Shown piece after piece: positions 28,043 through 35,290 of a stretch of 59,591 nt of DNA. This stretch comes from Terriglobia bacterium (GTDB lineage Bacteria > Acidobacteriota > Terriglobia > Bryobacterales > Bryobacteraceae). Both the position numbers and the translations under genes were made by a program. The DNA is taken from contig JAIQFN010000037.1 in the NCBI GenBank assembly GCA_020073265.1, positions 1-59,591 of the forward strand, in the 5' to 3' direction. Positions within the stretch are counted from its first letter, which is position 1, and every line of letters begins with the position of its first letter. Below the pieces are notes generated by a model. It worked only from the letters and a program-made list of their open reading frames with translations. It was not told the DNA's origin and did not search any database.

Positions 28043-30499
28043 ATGCGAACACTGCGAATCGGAATCCTCTTGTCCAGCGCGCTCGCGCTTGCAACCGCGC
28101 AAAACCTTCCACAGGCGATTCCCGGCGGCTTTGCGCTGCCTAACGGCTGGCGTTTGACGCCCATCGGCAAGTCGATTCCCACCGAAGACATGGTGCTGAA
28201 CGCGGTCGCGGCGCCGGATGGGCTGGCCGTCATCGCGATGCATGCCGGTTACAATCCGCACGGCCTGGTGGTGATCGACACTAAGACTGAAGATGCTGTG
28301 CAGCGGATACCGCTGAAGTCGGCGTGGTATGGGATGGCGTGGAGTCCGGATGGCAAGAAGCTGTATGTCTCCGGCGGCAACGCCAACAGCGACCGTAACC
28401 CGACGCGCGCGCCGATTTACGTGTTCGCGTATGCGAACGGGCGGCTCTCCACCCAGCCTGTCGGGACGCTGGAAGAGACCATCGAAACAGCGGGGCTGTT
28501 CTGGTCGGGCGTGGCGCATCATCCCAAGAAGAACATCCTGTACGCCGCCAATCGCGGCACTGGCTTCGGGCCGGGCAACGTGGTGGCTTTCGACTCGAGC
28601 AACGGTAAGCTGCTCGGGCGCATTCCGGTGGACGTGATTCCCTACGACCTCATCCTGAGCGAGGACGGCAATTTCCTGTACGTGTCCAACCTGGGCAGCC
28701 GGTCGGTGAGCGTCATCGACACACGCACGATGAAAGTGGTGTCGAGCATTCCGGTGGGCGAGAATCCGAATCAGATGGCGCTTGCAGCGGACGGCCGCCT
28801 GTTCGTGGCGTGTTCCAACGACAACACAGTCGTGGTGGTGGACACCAAGACGCGGCTGCCGATCGAGAAGATCGCGACCACTCTGTTTCCGCACGCTCCC
28901 GAAGGCTCCACACCGAACGCGCTGGCGCTGGATCGCGCGAACGGGCTGCTGTATGTCGCCAACGCCGACAACAACGACGTCGCGGTGTTGCAGGTGGCCG
29001 AGCGCGGCGAGAGCAAGGTGCTCGGTTTCGTGCCCAGCGGCTGGTATCCATCCGCGCTCGCGCTGCTCGGGAGGCAGCAGAAGCTGTACATCGGGAACAG
29101 CAAGGGCAGCGGATCGTATTCGGACATTCGCGGTCCGCACAGCCCGATCACGGAGGGCACGGAAGGCAAGGGCAGCATCAAGAGCCTGCAGAAGGGCAGC
29201 GTGGAGATTGCCGACATCGCCAATCTGCGCTTCGAGTTGAAGCAACTGACCAAGAAGGTTTACGACAATACTCCCTACAATGACAGCCTTCTCGCGCAGG
29301 CCAAGCAGCCGGCCGCCCCGAGCGTGGTGCCGTCCAGCGTGGGTGCCGGCTCGCCCATCAAGCACGTTCTGTACATCATCAAGGAGAACCGCACCTACGA
29401 CCAGGTGTTCGGCGACATGCAGCGCGGCAACGGCGACGCGCGCCTGGCGATTTTCGGCCGCAAGGTGACGCCCAACCAGCACGCGCTGGCCGATCAATAC
29501 GTGCTGCTCGATAATCTGTATTGCGACGGCGAGGTGAGCGAGGACGGGCATTCGTGGTCGAACGCCGCCTATGCGACCGATGCGAACGAAAAGCAGTGGC
29601 CGATCACTTATGGCGGGCACAGCAAGTCGGATCGCAACGGCGCGTATGTGCCGAGCGCGGGCAACATCTGGGACGCCGCGCGCCGCAAGGGGCTTACGTA
29701 TCGCAGCTACGGCGAATATGCGTCGCGCGTGAGCGACGGGACCACCATGGAGGCGTCGCCCAACGCACAGGGCCTGGCCGGACACGTCGCCCCGGGGTTC
29801 AAGCGATTCGGCTCGCGCGACACCGAGAACGCGGCTGAGTTCATCCGCGAATTCGATGAGTACGAGAAGAACTACGACAGCCCGAATCCGAACAAGCGGC
29901 TGCCAAACTTCATGGTGATGGCGCTTTCGGAGAATCACACCAACGGTACGCGTCCGGGCAGCTTCACGCCGGTGGCCATGGTGGCGAACAACGATCAGGC
30001 GGTGGGGACGATCGTGGAGCGCGTCAGCCACAGCCGCTACTGGCCGGAGACGGCGATTTTCATCATCGAAGACGATGCGCAGGACGGGCCGGATCACGTG
30101 GACGCGCACCGGACCGCGGGCCTGGTGATCAGCCCGTACATCCGGCGCGAGCGCGTGGACAGCACCATGTACTCCACCAGCTCGATGCTGCGCACCATGG
30201 AGCTGCTGCTGGGCCTCCCGCCCATGAGCCAGTACGACGCTGCGGCCGCGCCGATGTACGCTTCGTTCGGAAGCGATGCCGACACGACGCCGTTCAATCA
30301 CCTGCCGCCCGAGGTGGACCTGAACGCGAAGAACACCAAGCTGGCGTGGGGATCGAAGGCGTCGCAGAAGATGGACTTCGACGACGTGGATCGCAACCCG
30401 GCCTTCGCGCTGAATGAGATTATCTGGAAGAGCGTGAAGGGCGCGGATTCGCCGATGCCGTTGCCGGTGCACCGGTACCAGCGGGTGGGGGCGGAATAG
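28043..30499 (+). CDS. secreted YncE-type propeller fused to AlkP-superfamily phosphoesterase
   Basis: The 818-residue exported protein (signal ends ALATA) has an N-terminal seven-bladed YncE-like propeller, residues ~45-370 (blades such as SWSPDGKKLYVSGGN-like WSPDGKKLYVSGG and LSEDGNFLYVSNLGSRSVSV). The C-terminal half is a phosphoesterase of the alkaline phosphatase superfamily: HVLYIIKENRTYDQVFGDM (about 441-459), the CDGEVSEDGHSWSNAAYATD block and IIEDDAQDGPDHVDAHR. This architecture is widespread in Acidobacteria; it probably releases phosphate from an extracellular ester. It ends four bases inside the opposite-strand relic described at 30498. The propeller may bind substrate or a partner. 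Confidence 0.85.
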   Translation: MRTLRIGILLSSALALATAQNLPQAIPGGFALPNGWRLTPIGKSIPTEDMVLNAVAAPDGLAVIAMHAGYNPHGLVVIDTKTEDAVQRIPLKSAWYGMAWSPDGKKLYVSGGNANSDRNPTRAPIYVFAYANGRLSTQPVGTLEETIETAGLFWSGVAHHPKKNILYAANRGTGFGPGNVVAFDSSNGKLLGRIPVDVIPYDLILSEDGNFLYVSNLGSRSVSVIDTRTMKVVSSIPVGENPNQMALAADGRLFVACSNDNTVVVVDTKTRLPIEKIATTLFPHAPEGSTPNALALDRANGLLYVANADNNDVAVLQVAERGESKVLGFVPSGWYPSALALLGRQQKLYIGNSKGSGSYSDIRGPHSPITEGTEGKGSIKSLQKGSVEIADIANLRFELKQLTKKVYDNTPYNDSLLAQAKQPAAPSVVPSSVGAGSPIKHVLYIIKENRTYDQVFGDMQRGNGDARLAIFGRKVTPNQHALADQYVLLDNLYCDGEVSEDGHSWSNAAYATDANEKQWPITYGGHSKSDRNGAYVPSAGNIWDAARRKGLTYRSYGEYASRVSDGTTMEASPNAQGLAGHVAPGFKRFGSRDTENAAEFIREFDEYEKNYDSPNPNKRLPNFMVMALSENHTNGTRPGSFTPVAMVANNDQAVGTIVERVSHSRYWPETAIFIIEDDAQDGPDHVDAHRTAGLVISPYIRRERVDSTMYSTSSMLRTMELLLGLPPMSQYDAAAAPMYASFGSDADTTPFNHLPPEVDLNAKNTKLAWGSKASQKMDFDDVDRNPAFALNEIIWKSVKGADSPMPLPVHRYQRVGAE

Positions 30500-30915
30500 G
30501 CTTGATCACGGTGAATTCGTTCGTGAAGTAACGGGAGACATCTTCGCCGCGAGAGGCCATTTTGGCGATCTCTTCGACGGTGGGTGATTTCCTCCGACGG
30601 AATCGTGACAATCTCACCGGGCTGAATCGTCGCCAGCGCGCTTAGTATCGCATTCACGAGAGGCAGTAAGTCTTCCAACTGATTGGTCTGAGAACGGACA
30701 ACAACAACCGACAGTCTTCGGGTGGCGGGACCCAGTTGGTGAGGGATTCCCTGATCGACCGTCAACAGGACGTCGTAGCCGCAAACCTCGGCGGCCTGTA
30801 GCAGTTCACCGTTTTTCTTGCCCTTCAAACCCGCCCATTGAGCGGTGTGGGCTTCATGGTTCGGAAAGCTGTGCCGGAGATCGAGTGGCAGGCACTCGTC
30901 CGGCAGAATCTTCAT
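30298..30915 (-). CDS. DUF5615 PIN-like toxin with abnormal C-terminal extension
   Basis: The 205-codon frame has a complete DUF5615 (PIN-like nuclease) domain in residues 1-~108: MKILPDECLPLDLRHSF, TVDQGIPHQ and the end ATIQPGEIVTIPSE. Family members end there. In this gene the natural stop is missing, and the frame reads on for about 97 residues antisense to the end of the phosphoesterase gene. It overlaps the DUF433 antitoxin by four bases (ATGA), the usual pair order. The toxin domain looks intact (the Asp in PDEC and TVDQ present), but the tail may impair folding. Confidence 0.7.
   Translation of the reverse strand: MKILPDECLPLDLRHSFPNHEAHTAQWAGLKGKKNGELLQAAEVCGYDVLLTVDQGIPHQLGPATRRLSVVVVRSQTNQLEDLLPLVNAILSALATIQPGEIVTIPSEEITHRRRDRQNGLSRRRCLPLLHERIHRDQAYSAPTRWYRCTGNGIGESAPFTLFQIISFSAKAGLRSTSSKSIFCDAFDPHASLVFFAFRSTSGGR
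30498..30593 (-). pseudogene. N-terminal relic of a CopG-type antitoxin
   Basis: A second reading frame, overlapping the toxin's extension, encodes KSPTVEEIAKMASRGEDVSR, then YFTNEFTVIKPI. This matches the start of antitoxins of the type 'EEIAxMAxxGEDVSxYFTNxGxMxPPIQRVNVDF'. The rest (QRVNVDF and the ribbon-helix) is absent because at about 30497 the sequence becomes the 3' end of the phosphoesterase gene. It is therefore a truncated antitoxin from a second TA locus. Confidence 0.55.
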
Positions 30916-31124
30916 GCGATTCGGGCGAGCAATGAATCCTTTGCTTCCTCAAGCGCCCGGACGGCCATCTCACGCGTGACCGTGGGGAACTGTTGCAGGA
31001 ACTCGCCCAATGAATGGCCGCCCTCGATGAAGTCGATGAGATTCTTGAAAGGAACTCGCGTGCCGCGAAAACACGGCGTTCCGTTCATAATATCCGGGTC
31101 GGCGACGATTACGGGCTCAACCAT
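30912..31124 (-). CDS. DUF433 antitoxin
   Basis: The 70-residue protein is a typical DUF433 antitoxin: it starts MVEPVIVADPDIMNGTPCFR, with GTRVPFKNLIDFIEGG following and LGEFLQQFPTVTREMAVRAL near the end. DUF433 proteins carry a helix-turn-helix and neutralise a PIN-like toxin, usually binding their own promoter. ATG 31124; the stop overlaps the toxin start in ATGA. The operator would lie between 31125 and the divergent PNPOx gene at 31190. Confidence 0.9.
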   Translation of the reverse strand: MVEPVIVADPDIMNGTPCFRGTRVPFKNLIDFIEGGHSLGEFLQQFPTVTREMAVRALEEAKDSLLARIA

Positions 31125-31189
31125 CTGCGCTCACTATTGTACTGCCCCGGACGCTTGACTTGCGGTTTGCCGGCGGCTGATCTTGGAAC

Positions 31190-31606
31190 ATGACCAAGGC
31201 GGACGTTTTCGAGTTCATCCAAGAACAGACGTTGGGCGTTTTGGGAACGATCTCTCCCGACGGCGCGCCGCAAACCGCGCTGGTCGGCATCGCGGTTACC
31301 GGAGAGCTGGAGATTGTCTTCGACACTGTCCAAAGCACTCGCAAGTATCGCAACCTGACTCGGAATCAGGCCTGCTCGTTCGTGATCGGCTGGGAAGGTG
31401 AAACCACGGTGCAGTACGACGGCGAGGCCCGAGTGCCCGAGGCGAGCGAACTGGCGCGGTATCAGGAGATTTATTTCAAGAAATTTCCGGACGGCCCCAG
31501 CCGGCTGAGCTGGCCCGGCATCACATATTTTGTCGTTCGCCCAAAATGGATCCGCTACAGCGACTTCGATCAGGCGCCGCCGCGCATCGAGGAATTCAGG
31601 TTCTGA
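31190..31606 (+). CDS. pyridoxamine 5'-phosphate oxidase-like (PNPOx-fold) protein
   Basis: The 138-residue protein begins TKADVFEFIQEQTLGVLGTI and continues SPDGAPQTALVGIA, the split-barrel start common to PNPOx-like flavin or F420-binding proteins (SPDGxPxxxxV). It ends WIRYSDFDQAPPRIEEFRF. Functions vary widely: FMN-dependent oxidation, F420-dependent reduction, or heme handling. There is no substrate clue. It is divergent from DUF433 with 65 bases between the starts. The inverted-repeat element begins five bases after its stop. Confidence 0.82.
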   Translation: MTKADVFEFIQEQTLGVLGTISPDGAPQTALVGIAVTGELEIVFDTVQSTRKYRNLTRNQACSFVIGWEGETTVQYDGEARVPEASELARYQEIYFKKFPDGPSRLSWPGITYFVVRPKWIRYSDFDQAPPRIEEFRF

Positions 31607-31610
31607 TCCC

Positions 31611-31698
31611 GGGGGACAGACGGATCTGTCCACGCGCGTGGTCCCAACTGGCAAAGAAGGAGATGTTCTGGCGCTCGGGACAGATTCGTCTGTCCCCC
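31611..31698. repeat. 88-bp element with ~20-bp inverted ends, copy a
   Basis: Both ends read GGGGACAGACGGATCTGTCC-like on opposite strands: the left end GGGGGACAGACGGATCTGTC and the right GGGACAGATTCGTCTGTCCC. Each end is itself a palindrome (GGACAG...CTGTCC). It lies just upstream of the M20 amidohydrolase gene (ATG 31721). The central ~45 bases show no coding sense. A second copy with similar ends but a mostly different centre is at 33340. Confidence 0.75.
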
Positions 31699-31720
31699 TG
31701 CCCTCGGTTAGAATCGATCC

Positions 31721-33331
31721 ATGTACAAGCTCTCGCTCGCGCTTCTTGTTACCGCGTCTGTTTTTGCGCAGTCGCAGGCCTCGCCTGAAAAAACCGCAGC
31801 CATGAAAGCCGATCTGGCCGGTCAGATCGACGGCATGAAGAAGCAGGCGCAAGTCATGGTCGACAGCGTCTTCAGCTTCGGCGAACTGGGCTTCCAGGAG
31901 TTCGAAACCTCGAAGTATCTCACCGGCATCCTGGAGAAGGAAGGTTTCAAAATCGAGCGCGGCGTCGCCGGCATTCCCACCGCGTGGCTGGCCACCTGGG
32001 GCGAGGGCAAGCCGGTAATTTCGCTCGGGTCCGACATCGATGACATTCCGCAGGCCTCGCAGAAACCCGCCGTCGCCTGGCACGAGCCGATGATCGAAGG
32101 CGCGCCGGGGCACGGCGAAGGACACAATTCCGGCGTGCCGTTGAACATCCTGGCGGCGCTGGCGGTGAAGCGAGTGATGGAGCGCGAGCACCTGAAGGGC
32201 ACCATCCAGCTTTGGCCCGGCGTCGCAGAAGAGCTGCTCGGAACGAAAGCTTATTTCGTGCGCGCGGGGCTGTTCAAGAACGTTGACGTCGTGATGTTCA
32301 CGCATGTCGGAGCCAATCTGAGCACCGCGTACGGACCCGGCGGCGGAAATGGAATGGTTTCGGTGGAATACATGTTCAAGGGCGAGAGCGCACACGCGGC
32401 CGGAGCGCCCTGGCGAGGCCGAAGCGCTTTGGACGCCGTCGAGCTGATGGACATCGGTTGGAACTTCCGCCGCGAGCACCTGCGGCTGGCCACGCGCGTG
32501 CACTACGTGATCAGCAATGGCGGCGACCAGCCCAATGTCGTGCCGCCCAACGCCGCGGTCTGGTATTACTTCCGCGAAGCCGACTACGAACACATCATGA
32601 ACCTGTGGAAGATCGGCGACAACATGGCGCAGGCAGCCACACTGATGACCGACACCACCTACACCTCGCGGCTGCTGGGCAGCGCCTGGACCGCGTATTT
32701 CAACAAGCCGGTCGCTGAAGCGATGTACGAAAACATCAAGAAGGTCGGGCTGCCGGCGTGGTCGGACGACGATCAGACGCTGGCGAAAGCGCTGCAGCGC
32801 GAGTTGCAGGTTCCGGTGCGAGGGCTAGCCAGCAAACTTCCGGAACTGCGTGCGCCGCGCGCTGATTCGAACGCGGGCGACGGCGACGAGGGCTTTGGCG
32901 TCGGCCCCACCGGTGGCGGTTCCGACGACATCGGCGACGTTTCCTGGGCGGTACCGACGGTGCGGCTGAGCTATCCGTCCAACATTCCCGGCGGCCCGGG
33001 CCACAACTGGGCCAACGCGATTTCCATGGCGACGCCCATCGCCTACAAAGGCGTGATCGCGGGCGCGAAGGTCGAGGCCATGACCATGCTCGACATCCTG
33101 CTGGATCCGAAGCTGGTCGAAAAAGCCTGGGACTACTTCAAGAATGACCAGACCAAGAACCAGAAGTATCAGACCTTCCTCCGGCCAACCGATCAGCCGG
33201 CGATCTGGCTGAATCAGAAAACCATGGAGCAGTACCGGCCGAAGATGAAGGCGCTGTACTACGATCCGTCCAAGTACGACACGTACCTGGAGCAGCTCGG
33301 CATCAAGTATCCGACGGTGAAGCCAAACTAA
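31721..33331 (+). CDS. secreted M20-family amidohydrolase
   Basis: The 536-residue protein has a Sec signal (MYKLSLALLVTASVFAQS) and the M20/AbgB-like metallopeptidase fold. Metal-binding blocks are visible: GSDIDDIP (residue ~103), PGHGEGHNSGVP (~128), the catalytic EELLG region and the last ligand GPGHNWANAI near residue 428. The dimerisation domain includes KGESAHAAGAPWRGRSAL, in which the His is conserved. AbgB-like enzymes cut amide bonds such as p-aminobenzoyl-glutamate or N-acyl amino acids. Here the enzyme is exported; the substrate is unknown. It is bracketed by the two inverted-repeat elements. Confidence 0.87.
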   Translation: MYKLSLALLVTASVFAQSQASPEKTAAMKADLAGQIDGMKKQAQVMVDSVFSFGELGFQEFETSKYLTGILEKEGFKIERGVAGIPTAWLATWGEGKPVISLGSDIDDIPQASQKPAVAWHEPMIEGAPGHGEGHNSGVPLNILAALAVKRVMEREHLKGTIQLWPGVAEELLGTKAYFVRAGLFKNVDVVMFTHVGANLSTAYGPGGGNGMVSVEYMFKGESAHAAGAPWRGRSALDAVELMDIGWNFRREHLRLATRVHYVISNGGDQPNVVPPNAAVWYYFREADYEHIMNLWKIGDNMAQAATLMTDTTYTSRLLGSAWTAYFNKPVAEAMYENIKKVGLPAWSDDDQTLAKALQRELQVPVRGLASKLPELRAPRADSNAGDGDEGFGVGPTGGGSDDIGDVSWAVPTVRLSYPSNIPGGPGHNWANAISMATPIAYKGVIAGAKVEAMTMLDILLDPKLVEKAWDYFKNDQTKNQKYQTFLRPTDQPAIWLNQKTMEQYRPKMKALYYDPSKYDTYLEQLGIKYPTVKPN

Positions 33332-33339
33332 CGAGCAGC

Positions 33340-33424
33340 GGGGACAGACGGATCTGTCCACTGCGCGGGCCTTTGCCGCGTATGATGCTGGATTCGTGGC
33401 GCTGGGACAGATTCGTCTGTCCCC
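33340..33424. repeat. 85-bp element with ~20-bp inverted ends, copy b
   Basis: The left end GGGGACAGACGGATCTGTCC and right end GGGACAGATTCGTCTGTCCC are the same as in copy a apart from the outermost bases. The interior shares only short patches with copy a. It fills nearly all of the gap between the convergent M20 gene (stop 33331) and the PQQ-propeller gene (stop 33429), so it may also serve as a bidirectional terminator. Confidence 0.75.
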
Positions 33425-33428
33425 TTCG

Positions 33429-35228
33429 CTATTTCCCGTCCACCGAGAGCGCCAGCAGCACGTTGCCGCCCATGCCGGTGAGCTGGCTGTATCCGGAATT
33501 GACGAACATCATTCCGCCCGCGATGGTCGGGCCGGTGGCGTTGAGCGAGCCGCCGTGCGCCTTGACGCCGTTGACCGTTTCGAAATCGCGCAGCGTGTCC
33601 AGATCCCAGACCACGCTGCCGTCCTTGGTCGAATAGGCGCGCAGGTGCCCGTCCACCGATCCGGAGAAAACCACGCCGGGGATCAGCGACGCAGGCGCCA
33701 TCTGCGCGGGACTGCATCCCGCTTTGCCTTTGCACGCGGGTTCGGCGGGCGGCGCATACCAGGCTTTTTCGCCGGTCGCGATTTTCAGCGCGAACAGCCC
33801 GCCGCCCGGTCCGGGCACCACGTCGGAAAGAGGCACGTAGACTTTTTCGTCGTCGGCCGCCATGCCCCACAGGATGCCGCCCAGCGCGCCGCCCTTGCCT
33901 AGCTCCATCTTCCACAGGATGTCGCCGCGCCGGTCCGGATCGATGCCGTACGCGAAGCCCGCTTTGTCGGCGATGAGCAGGACATCCTTGCTGCCGGGCA
34001 GCGTTCGCAGGATGGGCGAGGTTCCGATGTCGGTATCGCGGTCCGGATTCTCGGGACAATTCACCTTGCCGGGCTGCGAACAACTGAAATTCCAGATGTC
34101 CTGAGTCATCTGCTTGGACCAGCGCAGCGATCCGGTGTCGAGATCGAAAGCCAGCACGGCGTCCGAGTAGCGCGTGGCGGGTTCGGAATAATTGTTGCCG
34201 GTGCCGACGTACAGCGCCTTGCGCTTGACGTCGATGGTGGGCGACGACCACACCGCTCCGCCGGACGGGCCATGCAGATTCGTGCCGGCTGAATTCTTCT
34301 TGGTCACGGTCGGCGGATCGGGAATGGTGAAGGTCTTCCACACCAGCTTTCCGGTGGCCGCGTCGAGCGACGCCACGCTGCCGCGAAACGTGCAGCACTC
34401 ATATTTGGGATTGGCCGCCAGCATTTCCTCCGCGCCGGAGCGAACCCCGACATACACGCGGCCGTTGTACACCCTGGGACCGCCGGTGATGCCTGCCAGC
34501 GGATGCTCGTCGATCTTGGTCTTCCACAGCAGCTCGCCGGTTTGCGCGTTCACGGCGAACACATTGGTGCGGCCGTCGCCGAAGTAGGCGGCGTATTGGC
34601 CGTTCGCGAGAGGCGCCACGGTGATCGGCGAGCGCACCTGCGTGCCGGCTTCGAATTTCCAGTACATGCAGCCGGTGCGAGCGTCGAGCGAATACACCGT
34701 GCCGCGGCCGCTGCCGAAGAACAGCCGGCTTCCCACCGCGGTCGGCTGGCCGTAGACGCTGGTGGAATTGGCGAATCCGAAAGCCCACTTCACTCTCAAC
34801 TTCGGAACATCTTCGGCGCGCAGCCCGCCGTCCTTGGGAAGCTGCATCCGGCTGTTCACCAGGTCGACGCCCCAACCGTTCCAGCCGTTGAGATTCGCGA
34901 GCGGCGGCGCGCCGGCCGGGCAAGCGTTCTCCGCCGCCGTCTCGCTCGACGACGCAGTCCGCGGCGAAATGAAATTGGCGACGGCCTGCCGCTCCGCCGC
35001 GCTGAGCGTCGCGCCTTGCGCTTTCATCGGACCGGTTTCGAGCGCGGTCAGGATGGCCTGGTAAGGCACGCGCTTGAGAGCTTCGGCCGTGGGAGTGCGG
35101 TTGTCGGCGTTCGGGTTGTGGCACAGCGCGCAGTTCTTATCGAACAGAGCCTTGCCGTCGGGGGCTTGCGCGAAGGCGGTCGCGGCGAAGACTAAGAAGG
35201 CAGAGAACAAGCTAGTGCAGCGGAGCAT
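33429..35228 (-). CDS. secreted cytochrome c / PQQ-type beta-propeller protein (polyvinyl-alcohol-dehydrogenase-like)
   Basis: The 599-residue exported protein (signal MLRCTSLFSAFLVFAATAFA) has a heme c motif CALCH at about residues 33-37, then the PQQ-propeller with tryptophan-docking repeats, for example YSLDARTGCMYWKFEAGTQV, FAVNAQTGELLWKTKI and DLDTGSLRWSKQM. This order, cytochrome first and propeller second, is that of polyvinyl alcohol dehydrogenase-like proteins. It would oxidise an alcohol in the periplasm and pass electrons to the chain. ATG 35228 is chosen because the signal starts there. No separate cytochrome gene is adjacent. Confidence 0.85.
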   Translation of the reverse strand: MLRCTSLFSAFLVFAATAFAQAPDGKALFDKNCALCHNPNADNRTPTAEALKRVPYQAILTALETGPMKAQGATLSAAERQAVANFISPRTASSSETAAENACPAGAPPLANLNGWNGWGVDLVNSRMQLPKDGGLRAEDVPKLRVKWAFGFANSTSVYGQPTAVGSRLFFGSGRGTVYSLDARTGCMYWKFEAGTQVRSPITVAPLANGQYAAYFGDGRTNVFAVNAQTGELLWKTKIDEHPLAGITGGPRVYNGRVYVGVRSGAEEMLAANPKYECCTFRGSVASLDAATGKLVWKTFTIPDPPTVTKKNSAGTNLHGPSGGAVWSSPTIDVKRKALYVGTGNNYSEPATRYSDAVLAFDLDTGSLRWSKQMTQDIWNFSCSQPGKVNCPENPDRDTDIGTSPILRTLPGSKDVLLIADKAGFAYGIDPDRRGDILWKMELGKGGALGGILWGMAADDEKVYVPLSDVVPGPGGGLFALKIATGEKAWYAPPAEPACKGKAGCSPAQMAPASLIPGVVFSGSVDGHLRAYSTKDGSVVWDLDTLRDFETVNGVKAHGGSLNATGPTIAGGMMFVNSGYSQLTGMGGNVLLALSVDGK

Positions 35229-35246
35229 GATGGAACTATTATATCG

Positions 35247-35287
35247 GCCGGTTGAAACCCGGCAGCAGCCAGGATTGGCTGCCCCAC
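35247..35287 (-). repeat. bipartite REP-like double hairpin, copy 4
   Basis: Reverse orientation: read on the minus strand it is GTGGGGCAGCC, AATCCT, GGCTGC, then GCCGGGTTTCAACCGGC. It lies between the start of the propeller gene (35228) and the stop of the TIGR03437 gene (35291). On the minus strand it follows that stop, as in most other copies. Confidence 0.65.
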
Positions 35288-35290
35288 CAC

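Noticed and set aside
26990-30472. 1160-codon minus-strand frame
   Set aside because: Spans the antisense of the YncE/phosphoesterase gene and part of the DapA-like gene; low-complexity composition, no domain.
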